Assembly (NCBI GenBank): GCA_019456165.1
Contig: VRUJ01000027.1
Coordinates: 1-49,970, forward strand
Reading direction: 5' to 3'
DNA: 49,970 nt
DNA from: Chloroflexota bacterium
GTDB lineage: Bacteria; Chloroflexota; Anaerolineae; Anaerolineales; UBA11579
Part shown: piece by piece, positions 43,137 to 49,970 of the stretch
Position numbering within the stretch: the stretch's first letter is position 1
Layout: each line of letters begins with the position of its first letter
Program-made: the position numbers and the translations under genes
Notes under the pieces: generated by a model
What the model was told of the DNA's origin: nothing
Seen by the model: only the letters and a program-made list of their open reading frames with translations
The model's database searches: none

Positions 43137-44168
43137 CTACGGTATCACTAAGGTGATCTTACCCATTTGCTCACCTGATTCAAGGCGTTGGTGGGCCGCC
43201 CTGGCATCTTTTAGAGGAAAGGTTTTATCCACAGCCGGTTGTAATTTGCCATCGAAGACGAGATCCATTACCGTGGCAAAGTCGCGGGGTGTGCCCATAG
43301 TTGAGCCGAGGAGAGATAAATGTTTTCCAAAAATATAGCGGTTATCAATTTCGAATTTCGCGCCGCCAGTATTGCCCACCGTTAGGATGCGGCCGCCTTT
43401 ACGTACGGCGCGCATACTGAGGGGGAAGGTTGTTCCTACATTGTCAACCACGACGTCAACACCGCGCTTGTTCGTCTGTTGGTAGACACTGCTTGCCCAA
43501 TTTTCATTTTGCGATCTGTCGATCAGATGGTCTGCGCCCATTTTCTCGGCCAGAGCTAATTTATCTGCGTTTGAACCAACCACGTAAACCGTTGCACCAA
43601 GATGTTTGGCAATTTGGATGCTGGCAGTGTTCACACCCCCAGATGCCCCAACGACCAGAACGGTTTCACTGGACTGCAAATCCCCACGCGTTACCAACGA
43701 ATGCCAGGCAGTCATATACACGAGAGCTGCGGCAGCTGCGAGCTGAGAATCAAAACCCTCAGGAATTCGGCGCAGATTAAGAGCTGGAACAGTGATATAT
43801 TCGCGATAAGTTCCTGGGAGTGTTTCACCTAGAAGTTTCCAATTGCGGCACTGGTTCTCGAAACCAGCCAGGCAGAATTCGCAGGTGCCATCGGCGATGT
43901 TGGGGTTGATCACCACGCGTTCGCCCTCTGTCCAACCGTTGACGTTTTCGCCTAGAGCTGCGATCCGGCCAGCCCCATCTGCTCCGGGGATGTGGGGGTA
44001 TTCAATGTCAATTCCCGGCCAACCCCTGCGTACCCATAGATCCAGATGGTTCAGAGCAGCAGCCTCAAGCCGCACCAGCGCTTCTCCAGTTTTGGGGTCG
44101 GGTGTAGGTAATTCAGTATAGGTGAGCACTTCGGGACCGCCGTGCTCGTGGAAAATAATTGCTTTCAT
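43137..44168 (-). CDS. Zinc-binding alcohol dehydrogenase / quinone oxidoreductase family
   Basis: 343 residues of the MDR superfamily. The N-terminal GroES-like domain includes AALNHLDLWVRRGWPG and GADGAGRIAALG. A zinc-lobe remnant TCEFCLAGFENQC has three Cys. The NAD(P) loop is VLVVGASGGVNTAS, followed by GADHLIDR. The catalytic zinc Cys/His set is incomplete at the start (NHLDLWVRRG replaces the usual CH pair), which suggests a quinone- or enone-reductase-like role rather than an alcohol dehydrogenase. Single gene, substrate unknown. Confidence 0.88.
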   Translation of the reverse strand: MKAIIFHEHGGPEVLTYTELPTPDPKTGEALVRLEAAALNHLDLWVRRGWPGIDIEYPHIPGADGAGRIAALGENVNGWTEGERVVINPNIADGTCEFCLAGFENQCRNWKLLGETLPGTYREYITVPALNLRRIPEGFDSQLAAAAALVYMTAWHSLVTRGDLQSSETVLVVGASGGVNTASIQIAKHLGATVYVVGSNADKLALAEKMGADHLIDRSQNENWASSVYQQTNKRGVDVVVDNVGTTFPLSMRAVRKGGRILTVGNTGGAKFEIDNRYIFGKHLSLLGSTMGTPRDFATVMDLVFDGKLQPAVDKTFPLKDARAAHQRLESGEQMGKITLVIP

Positions 44169-44325
44169 TTTAGATGTTTCTCCGGGCGCAATTATACTTT
44201 AATTGGTTACAAGATAATGGGTTCAAATCTTTGGTTAATAATTTATAGAGATCAAAACCCTATAGACAAACTTGGGTTACAATGATTAACTGTTATAAAA
44301 GAAAATTTTTTAGGAGAACGAATTT

Positions 44326-44700
44326 ATGACGCTCGCGGAAATCCACACCAAACTAGGAAACACGGCCTTATATTATTTACTAGCCATCTCTATCTGGGGT
44401 TTTTACCGATTTTTCCGCCAACAAGGTGTAAATTCATCTTACTGGGGCGCGCTGGCAATTGCTGAACTGCTGCTATTGGCACAAGCGCTGATGGGAGCAT
44501 TTCTGTGGATTGGTGGCAGCCGGCCTAACCGCGGAATTCATATCCTTTACGGCATAGTTGTCCTGATGATGATACCTGGTTCTTATGTGTATACTAAAGG
44601 CCGCAGTGACCGTCCTGAAATGTTGGCTTACGGGACTGCGACAATAATTGGGGTCGGTCTCTTGATTAGGGCAATGTTTACGGCTGTTCCATTGGTTTAA
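44326..44700 (+). CDS. Small membrane protein ahead of the Rieske gene
   Basis: 124 residues with four hydrophobic helices (about 12-26, 40-62, 70-88, 100-120). His7 and the motif GGSRPNRGIHILYG are noticeable, but there is no recognised domain. AGGAG lies eight bases before the ATG. It is followed after 104 bases by the Rieske gene on the same strand, so it may belong to the respiratory complex as an accessory membrane subunit. A haem role through His7 and His72 is conceivable but not shown. Confidence 0.55.
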   Translation: MTLAEIHTKLGNTALYYLLAISIWGFYRFFRQQGVNSSYWGALAIAELLLLAQALMGAFLWIGGSRPNRGIHILYGIVVLMMIPGSYVYTKGRSDRPEMLAYGTATIIGVGLLIRAMFTAVPLV

Positions 44701-44804
44701 CTGAGGATTGTTGGGAATAATTATCTGATTTACTTGTTCTCAATAAGTGATTGTGATAGAATATTCAATGTTTTCCCAATCCTGGCCTTTGAGGAGAAAA
44801 TTTT

Positions 44805-45386
44805 ATGAGCGAAGAAGCTGCTCTGAAAAAGCAAGCTGAAGAAACACCCGAGAATGAAAAACTGACTCTAAACAGGCGGGAGTTTTTAAATTTAGCCTGG
44901 TTGGCTTCTATGGGCTTCTTGGTATTTGAAATAGCAGGTGTGAGTATAGCCTTCGGCTATCCAAGATTCAAAGAAGGTGAATTTGGTGGAATTATCCCAA
45001 TAGGCTCAACGGATGCCCTACCTGCACCTGGCTCACCCCCGGAAAACCGCCCGAAAGTAAAGCTGTGGATCACAAATACTGAAGAAGGTCTTATTGCGCT
45101 TTACAAAGTATGCCCGCATTTGGGTTGTCTTTTTGGATGGAACGATCAGGAGTTCAAATTCATCTGCCCGTGCCACGGTTCACAGTTCGAACATAATGGC
45201 GATTGGATAAAAGGACCGGCCCCCCGCAATCTTGATCGGTTTGTCGTCCGGGTTGTTGATAGCCGGACAGGTGAAGTTCTGGCTGAAACCCCCGATGACG
45301 GCGGTCCAGTGGAGCTTCCTGATAACCCAAATGCAGTTGTAGAAGTCGATACAGGCGCCAAAATATCGGGCGCAATTCACGATTAG
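44805..45386 (+). CDS. Rieske 2Fe-2S subunit of quinol:cytochrome c complex
   Basis: 193 residues. The N-terminus has a twin-arginine stretch LNRREFLNLAW followed by one membrane anchor (about 32-50). The Rieske fold carries the cluster motifs KVCPHLGC (C103, H105, disulfide C108) and CPCHGSQF (C121, H124, disulfide C123). It accepts electrons from quinol at the outer face and passes them to the c-type haems encoded downstream. GAGGAG precedes the ATG. It is the first clear gene of the operon with cytochrome b and the c subunit. Confidence 0.95.
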   Translation: MSEEAALKKQAEETPENEKLTLNRREFLNLAWLASMGFLVFEIAGVSIAFGYPRFKEGEFGGIIPIGSTDALPAPGSPPENRPKVKLWITNTEEGLIALYKVCPHLGCLFGWNDQEFKFICPCHGSQFEHNGDWIKGPAPRNLDRFVVRVVDSRTGEVLAETPDDGGPVELPDNPNAVVEVDTGAKISGAIHD

Positions 45387-45425
45387 AATTACACACAAAT
45401 CCTTATATTATTGAAGAGGTAGAGG

Positions 45426-47144
45426 ATGATCAGTACACTACGCGAGCGATTTAATATTCCCCCCCGAGGTGAAATGCGCCGATGGTTCTTTGCGATGATA
45501 GATAATCGCGTACGCATCATCACAGCCGGTTTGAGCATCAAAGAACTGCGCGCTATAATGCGCGGTGACCCGCCGACTGAAAAACCAAACCCGCGCTACA
45601 AGGTGATTACTACGAGTTTTATCATGCACTTGCGGCCGCGGTACTATCAAGCAGCTTCCACACGCTTCACCCACACGTTCCGCTTGGGTTGGTTCACCAT
45701 GTTCTTCTTCATAGTCGAAACCATCACCGGTGTTATCTTGATGGCCTACTATATTCCTTTCCCTGATAATGCGTATGAATCAATCTTGATCATCGAAAGT
45801 AATGTTTTTTTTGGCGAACTCATGCGCGATCTTCATAGATTGGGGGCTGAAGCCATGGTCATTTTTTCTTGGCTGCATATGTTCCGTACTTATTTTACAG
45901 GTTCATACAAAGGCCAACGCACCTTCACCTGGCTTACCGGGGTTATATTGCTGGCTTTCACGGCCTGGTTAAGCTTTACTGGATATCTCTTGACCTGGGA
46001 CCAGTTGGGTTATTGGGCTATCACTGTAGGCACCAGCATAACCGAATCTGGACCGGTGTTCGGCCCGGGCTTGAACATAATCATGCGGGGCGCTCCTGAT
46101 ATTGGAGCAGGTGGTTTGCTGCGATTTTATTTACAGCACGTCATCCTCTTCCCCTTGCTGGCGATCTTACTGATCAGTGTCCATTATTACAAAGTTGCCC
46201 GCGAGCACAGCATTTCCTTGCCTGCGCCGGTTGAAGAAGGCGACATGGAAAAGGATGAAAAGAAGAAGCATACCAGGCGCATTGACCTCATTCCGGACCT
46301 CTTAACCCATGAACTATTCCTTACCGCACTGGGTATCTTGGCCCTTTTGGCGATTCTGTATTTTGGTTGGTTCGATTCACCTTTGGAGACCCATGCCAAC
46401 CCTCAGAAAACACCTCTGGATACTAAAGCGCCCTGGTACTTCTGGTGGCTGCAGGGGATGCTCAAGATCGACCCGGCCCAGATAATTGAAACCATTATGG
46501 GCACCATTGGTATACAGGTTGAATTGAGCCAACTGCTCAACAGCAAATTTATTATGGGCTTGATCGTGCCGCCCACTTTGGTTTTTATCTTGTTGGCCAT
46601 TCCTTACATCGACCGCAACCCCAGCCGCTTAGCCAAGAACAGGCCTTTTGCCATCGCCTGGGGTATCGCCTGGATCTTTATCATGTTAGCTCTCAGCTAT
46701 ATGGGCCTGCCGCAATACGGCATCGAGACTCCGGCTGCGACCAGGATCATTCAAGACCTGGCGCCAGAGGAAGGGCTTGGTCCATTGCGTGAAATACCTC
46801 ATGAAGAGCTTGTTCCCGGAATATATTTGCTCGCAGATTACGTGGCTGGGGAGGATTTGTGCCCAGACCTTGCCTACCAGCCGCGCGCTTCGGAGGGAGA
46901 TGACTATACAGTTTATGGATGCCCCCACTTAAGTGAAGTGTTTGCTGAATTTGCAGAGCGTTTGCTATTGGCTGAGGAAAGTGGCGAATTGCCCTTTTTG
47001 CATGCATATTTCCTGATTGAGGATTTCCAACCCAATGTAAAGAGAGTCGTTCCTACTGTTAATTGGACTGACCCGGATACCGGCCAAGAACAAACTTACG
47101 ATGTTGATTTCTTCCTGCATGAAGATGGTCGCCGTGAGGAATAG
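45426..47144 (+). CDS. Cytochrome b subunit, fused b6 plus subunit IV-like part
   Basis: 572 residues. The four haem ligands are H137/H151 and H238/H253; the second pair is 15 apart, the b6 (b6f-like) spacing rather than the 14 of mitochondrial-type bc1. A charged cytoplasmic loop (EEGDMEKDEKKKHTRR, about 270-285) links the first four helices to a C-terminal part with the quinol-site variant APWYFWWLQ in place of PEWY. A long soluble tail (about 440-572) follows the last helix and is not part of the normal subunit. It begins 39 bases after the Rieske stop. Confidence 0.93.
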   Translation: MISTLRERFNIPPRGEMRRWFFAMIDNRVRIITAGLSIKELRAIMRGDPPTEKPNPRYKVITTSFIMHLRPRYYQAASTRFTHTFRLGWFTMFFFIVETITGVILMAYYIPFPDNAYESILIIESNVFFGELMRDLHRLGAEAMVIFSWLHMFRTYFTGSYKGQRTFTWLTGVILLAFTAWLSFTGYLLTWDQLGYWAITVGTSITESGPVFGPGLNIIMRGAPDIGAGGLLRFYLQHVILFPLLAILLISVHYYKVAREHSISLPAPVEEGDMEKDEKKKHTRRIDLIPDLLTHELFLTALGILALLAILYFGWFDSPLETHANPQKTPLDTKAPWYFWWLQGMLKIDPAQIIETIMGTIGIQVELSQLLNSKFIMGLIVPPTLVFILLAIPYIDRNPSRLAKNRPFAIAWGIAWIFIMLALSYMGLPQYGIETPAATRIIQDLAPEEGLGPLREIPHEELVPGIYLLADYVAGEDLCPDLAYQPRASEGDDYTVYGCPHLSEVFAEFAERLLLAEESGELPFLHAYFLIEDFQPNVKRVVPTVNWTDPDTGQEQTYDVDFFLHEDGRREE

Positions 47145-47177
47145 GATGTTGCTGGATGGAGGAGGCTTAATAATATT

Positions 47178-47984
47178 ATGAAACGTGTACAACTTGAGAT
47201 AGTCTTAGGCACCGTTTTTGCCTTGATGAGCGTTGGAATCTTGACTGTCATGGCCTTCGATGAGAAAAATCGTTTGGCTGAATTTGAGCAATCACAAAGG
47301 GCAGAATTGATCGAGTTTGGGGCCGCGGTGTACGAAATCAACTGTACCTCTTGCCACGGCTCACATGCTCAGGGTGTCGATTTTGTTGCGCCCTGCCTAC
47401 GTTGTGAAGAGTTATTTACTACCCGTCTGGAGGACATTGGTTGGGATGGTGGCTTAGAGGACTATATCATCTCTGTGGTCACAACTGGGAGGCAGATTTC
47501 TACTCGCCCCGCTGAATTTGTGGGTGGGGGCAGCCCAGCTATGCCGACCTGGTCAGAAAAACTTGGCGGCCCATTACGGGATGACCAAATTAACGCAGTG
47601 GCTGCATTTATTATGAATTTTGAAGAATGGGCGCTGAATCCAGATGCAATCCCCACACCTATTGAAGAAGTAGCCGCAGTTGATGACCCTGTGGCACGTG
47701 GATTTACTCTATATAACCAATTTGGATGCGGCGCCTGCCACACAATCAGCCGCCTAAGCGCCGGGATTGTTGGTCCAGCTTTGAACGGGATCGCCACACG
47801 AGCGGCCACGCGAGTGGACGGACTTTCGGCAGAAGATTACCTTTATGAGTCTATCGTTTTGCCTAGTGAGTATGTGGTTGAAGATTTCCTTGATAATCTC
47901 ATGCCGCCGAACTTCGTTGATTTGTTATCTGAAGACCAGCTTCAAGATTTGATCGCCTTCTTGATGACGTTCGAAGAAGAATAA
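47178..47984 (+). CDS. Membrane-anchored dihaem cytochrome c subunit
   Basis: 268 residues. One N-terminal membrane helix (about 6-26), then two cytochrome c domains with haem sites CTSCH (C56-H60) and CGACH (C184-H188). A further CLRC pair (about 73-76) after the first site lacks the following His and cannot be a third canonical haem; it may be a disulfide. Met ligands may come from PAMPTW and LMPPNF. It probably takes electrons from the Rieske protein, replacing cytochrome c1/f. It starts 33 bases after cytochrome b. Confidence 0.92.
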   Translation: MKRVQLEIVLGTVFALMSVGILTVMAFDEKNRLAEFEQSQRAELIEFGAAVYEINCTSCHGSHAQGVDFVAPCLRCEELFTTRLEDIGWDGGLEDYIISVVTTGRQISTRPAEFVGGGSPAMPTWSEKLGGPLRDDQINAVAAFIMNFEEWALNPDAIPTPIEEVAAVDDPVARGFTLYNQFGCGACHTISRLSAGIVGPALNGIATRAATRVDGLSAEDYLYESIVLPSEYVVEDFLDNLMPPNFVDLLSEDQLQDLIAFLMTFEEE

Positions 47985-48017
47985 CTCACCCTCCACTATT
48001 ACCATCTAGTACCTCCA

Positions 48018-48058
48018 CCCTCTTTCCAATGATATTGTTGGGAAGGGGGTCGTTTTTT
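48018..48058 (+). terminator. Terminator of the Rieske/cytochrome operon
   Basis: Twelve-pair hairpin CCCTCTTTCCAA / TTGGGAAGGGGG (with two G-T pairs), eight-base loop and the T-run TCGTTTTTT. Confidence 0.85.
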
Positions 48059-48143
48059 GCCAATTATATGAAAATTGATCTCGAACTATCTAATCTACAA
48101 GTGTTATACTTTGGGAACCATAGCCTATAATCAACAAAGCAGA

Positions 48144-49031
48144 ATGACAATAAAAACAAAAGCCTATCTCGGAATAATTTTTTTCGTTACAGTTTCTCTG
48201 GTATTAACCAATTCAACCAGGGCACAAGTTGAACTTGGGGAGGATGTTATCCGAGGCGCTCACTTGTACGATAATTGGCCGCTCAAATTGGGAGTTGAAA
48301 GCCCAGAAGGGAATCACCCTTTATGGGAAGCTCAAGAAAATGAAGACTTTTCTGCTGAGCGGACCTGGCTTTGCCGAACTTGCCACGCATGGGACTATTT
48401 GGGGGCGGAGGGAGCTTTCGGTACAGCCTTTCCTGGTCTTTTGCAGGCAGCAGATTTGCCATCAGAGGATATTTTGGGTTGGTTGGATGGAACCAGCAAC
48501 CCAGACCATGATTACTCAGGGTTATTGGATGCTGGTGCGCGCAATGATCTAACGGCTTTCCTCCAATCTGGAATTCTCGACGTTAGCTCAATTGTGGATT
48601 ATGAGACCAGAATTTCAGTTGGAGATACTGGCAGCGGTGTGGATTTGTACAATCAGGCTTGTGCAGAGTGCCACGCTGCGGATGGGAGTATGCTGAATTT
48701 TGGAACTGCTGCAAACCCTGCATTCATCGGTGACGTGGCATTGAGAAATCCTTGGAGTTTTATACATCGCATCCGCTTTGGTCTGCCTAATTACGACTCA
48801 CATAATTTTGCAGCAATTATCGGGTCCTTGGAGCAGGTTGCTGATTTGTTAGCTTATTCTCAAACTCTTCCACCAGCGCCTCCCCCATCAGAGGTAGAAG
48901 AACCGGAATTAGAAATAATTAGTCTTGAGGGGGAAGGGGACACTCAAGTGATTACTATTGGCGCGGTGGTAATTGTGCTGGTGATCCTCTTCGGTATCGC
49001 CTGGCCGGCTTATCAAAAAAGGATTAGTTAG
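48144..49031 (+). CDS. Exported cytochrome c with C-terminal membrane anchor
   Basis: About 295 residues from ATG 48144; the frame extends left but only this start gives a normal signal peptide (to TRAQVE). Two haem-binding motifs, CRTCH (C77-H81) and CAECH (about 193-197), are separated by about 110 residues. A Pro/Glu-rich linker (PPAPPPSEVEEPE) leads to a C-terminal helix with a basic end (PAYQKRIS), anchoring it on the outer face. It has its own transcription unit after the terminator at 48018 and may be an electron shuttle for the complex encoded upstream. Confidence 0.85.
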   Translation: MTIKTKAYLGIIFFVTVSLVLTNSTRAQVELGEDVIRGAHLYDNWPLKLGVESPEGNHPLWEAQENEDFSAERTWLCRTCHAWDYLGAEGAFGTAFPGLLQAADLPSEDILGWLDGTSNPDHDYSGLLDAGARNDLTAFLQSGILDVSSIVDYETRISVGDTGSGVDLYNQACAECHAADGSMLNFGTAANPAFIGDVALRNPWSFIHRIRFGLPNYDSHNFAAIIGSLEQVADLLAYSQTLPPAPPPSEVEEPELEIISLEGEGDTQVITIGAVVIVLVILFGIAWPAYQKRIS

Positions 49032-49120
49032 AAAATAATTATATTACTACATCATGGGGGATTTACCCAAATGTTTAATTAAGAAATCTTTGATCATTTT
49101 TACACAAAAATCGAAAAATA

Positions 49121-49149
49121 TTGACAGTCCCCAGTTACTACGGTATCCT
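49121..49149 (+). promoter_or_regulatory. Promoter of the SRP RNA gene
   Basis: TTGACA (49121-49126), 17-base spacer, TATCCT (49144-49149). Initiation would fall at the 5' end of the SRP RNA hairpin. Confidence 0.75.
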
Positions 49150-49152
49150 CGC

Positions 49153-49266
49153 ATGCGTCCGGGTGGGTCCGGCGCGGCAAAGTTCTGTTAACCCCGTCAG
49201 GTCCGAAAGGAAGCAGCGGCATGCAGATTTCTTTGGGTGCCGCCGGGGTGCCTGCCCGGGCATTTT
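49153..49266 (+). ncRNA. ffs: Signal recognition particle RNA (small bacterial type)
   Basis: A long hairpin with the invariant SRP domain IV core GTCAGGTCCGAAAGGAAGCAGC at its centre (quoted in part: AGGTCCGAAAGGAAGCAG). The outer strands TGCGTCCGGGTGGGTCCGGC and GCCGGGGTGCCTGCCCGGGC pair back to back. The RNA binds Ffh to target nascent membrane proteins. Ends are set from the hairpin base and the promoter; they may be off by a few bases. Confidence 0.93.
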
Positions 49267-49279
49267 TATCAACAAAAAA

Positions 49280-49306
49280 CCCCTGCCAATTTTTATTTGG
49301 CAGGGG
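49280..49306 (+). terminator. Terminator after SRP RNA
   Basis: Perfect ten-base arms CCCCTGCCAA and TTGGCAGGGG with a seven-base loop. An A-run precedes and a T-run follows, so it can also stop the convergent gene at 49359. Confidence 0.9.
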
Positions 49307-49358
49307 CATCCTTATTTTTTAGGCTTACTAACGAGAAGTTTCATTCTGAGGGTGGATA

Positions 49359-49970
49359 TTAATCGTCATCATCATCATCATCATCATCATCGTCATCATC
49401 ATCGTCGTCATCTTCATCGTCATCGTCGTCATCGTCATCGTCTTCTACTAATTCGACCTCAGAAGCAACCAAATCACCTTCGTCGTTGCTGTAAAACTCG
49501 ACTTTGACAGTGTCGCCAACTGTAATTTCATCTTCCATCTCAGTATCTTCTGTAAGCAGGTAGGTAACTCCATCGACTGTTATGCTCGTGTCACTGATGT
49601 CTTCGACCACGCCGATAACTTCGCCATCTTCATCGTCGTCATCTACTAGTTCGACCTCAGAAGCAACCAAATCACCTTCGTCGTTGCTGTAAAATTCGAC
49701 TTTGACGGTGTCGCCGACCACGATCTCATCTTCCATCTCAGTATCGTCGGTTAGCAGGTAAGTAATTCCATCGACTGTTATGCTCGTGTCACTGATGTCT
49801 TCGACCACGCCGATAACTTCGCCATCTTCATCGTCGTCTTCTACTAGCTCGACCTCAGAAGCAACCAAATCACCTTCATCGTTGGTGTAAAACTCGACTT
49901 TGACGGTGTCGCCGACCACGATCTCATCTTCCATCTCAGTATCGTCGGTTAGCAGGTAAGTAATTCCATC
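49359..49970 (-). CDS. Repetitive DUF5666-like acidic protein with poly-Asp tail (partial)
   Basis: The gene runs off the right edge; its 5' end is missing. About three copies of a 68-residue unit are visible, each containing GEVIGVVEDISDTSITVDG, YLLT-DTEMEDEI, VGDTVKVEFY and DEGDLVASEVELV. This matches the OB-like DUF5666 repeat. The protein ends in more than twenty Asp/Glu residues, encoded by GAT/GAC triplets. The extreme acidity suggests calcium or cation binding or a surface location. DNA copies are about 204 bases long and nearly identical. Confidence 0.75.
   Translation of the reverse strand, partial: DGITYLLTDDTEMEDEIVVGDTVKVEFYTNDEGDLVASEVELVEDDDEDGEVIGVVEDISDTSITVDGITYLLTDDTEMEDEIVVGDTVKVEFYSNDEGDLVASEVELVDDDDEDGEVIGVVEDISDTSITVDGVTYLLTEDTEMEDEITVGDTVKVEFYSNDEGDLVASEVELVEDDDDDDDDDEDDDDDDDDDDDDDDDDD

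Noticed and set aside
49121..49507. Plus-strand frame with a His-rich stretch across the SRP RNA
   Set aside because: It overlaps the SRP RNA and terminator, and its His run is the antisense of the poly-Asp codons of the real gene.

Overview
The window looks like the chromosome of a Chloroflexota bacterium, most likely an Anaerolineae-like lineage. This is inferred from gene content and protein style, not from a marker phylogeny. The clues are many small lipoproteins with Thr/Pro-rich linkers, a tungsten-type aldehyde:ferredoxin oxidoreductase, a mycobacterial-style CysO/Mec/CysM/MoeZ cysteine cassette, a b6-type quinol:cytochrome c complex with multihaem c subunits, and a propionyl-CoA-type carboxylase. 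Both strands are used freely, in short operons.

Layout. 1-4100: end of a histidine kinase and its response regulator, a DUF4126-like membrane protein, an alpha/beta hydrolase and a GH1 beta-glucosidase. 4154-4243: tRNA-Ser(GGA) with a terminator. 4297-6088: two divergent lipoproteins. 6151-8363: an 845-bp tandem duplication containing two copies of a small Cys-containing protein gene and two truncated PAP2 phosphatase tails beside the intact PAP2 gene, which closes a three-gene operon (to 10026). 10267-13584: ilvE, two lipoproteins and a membrane protein. 13712-17090: a Gabija-type anti-phage pair (GajB, GajA). 17232-21385: a promoter, a long hairpin leader and the cysM-mec-cysO-DUF4395-thioredoxin-moeZ cysteine operon. 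21648-22559: a putative restriction-type nuclease. 22910-29130: a methyltransferase, a double-MoaD protein, an acetyl-CoA synthetase-like ligase and a tungsten AOR. 29131-33110: transposase and deacetylase remnants, a PIG-L deacetylase and an MscS-related channel.

33111-33959 holds the most striking object: a SAM methyltransferase whose reading frame crosses one in-frame TGA at a position where relatives carry Cys. The frame stays open for 77 more sense codons, and a compact stem-loop of bacterial SECIS form lies just after the TGA. It is a candidate selenoprotein. 34181-36189: rplS, a C26-type amidotransferase and murI. 36161-38355: a lipoprotein gene and a GxxExxY nuclease-fold gene, each bracketed by repeats built of 10-bp units. 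38362-43043: CYTH protein plus the biotin-dependent acyl-CoA carboxylase (BCCP, BC, CT). 43137-49031: a zinc-type oxidoreductase and the Rieske/cytochrome b/cytochrome c operon. 49121-49306: SRP RNA with promoter and terminator. The window ends inside a repetitive DUF5666-like protein with a poly-Asp tail.

How the parts fit. AOR can oxidise aldehydes to acids that the neighbouring AMP-forming ligase could activate to CoA esters, with the MoaD-like protein plausibly serving pterin cofactor synthesis. The cysteine operon encodes the carrier, its sulfur-loading enzyme, the synthase and the protease that releases cysteine. The respiratory operon passes electrons from quinol through Rieske/cytochrome b to membrane-bound c-type haems. 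Accessory and repeat-rich DNA is concentrated at 6.1-8 kb, 13.7-17.5 kb, 21.4-24.9 kb, 29.1-33 kb and 36.1-38.4 kb.
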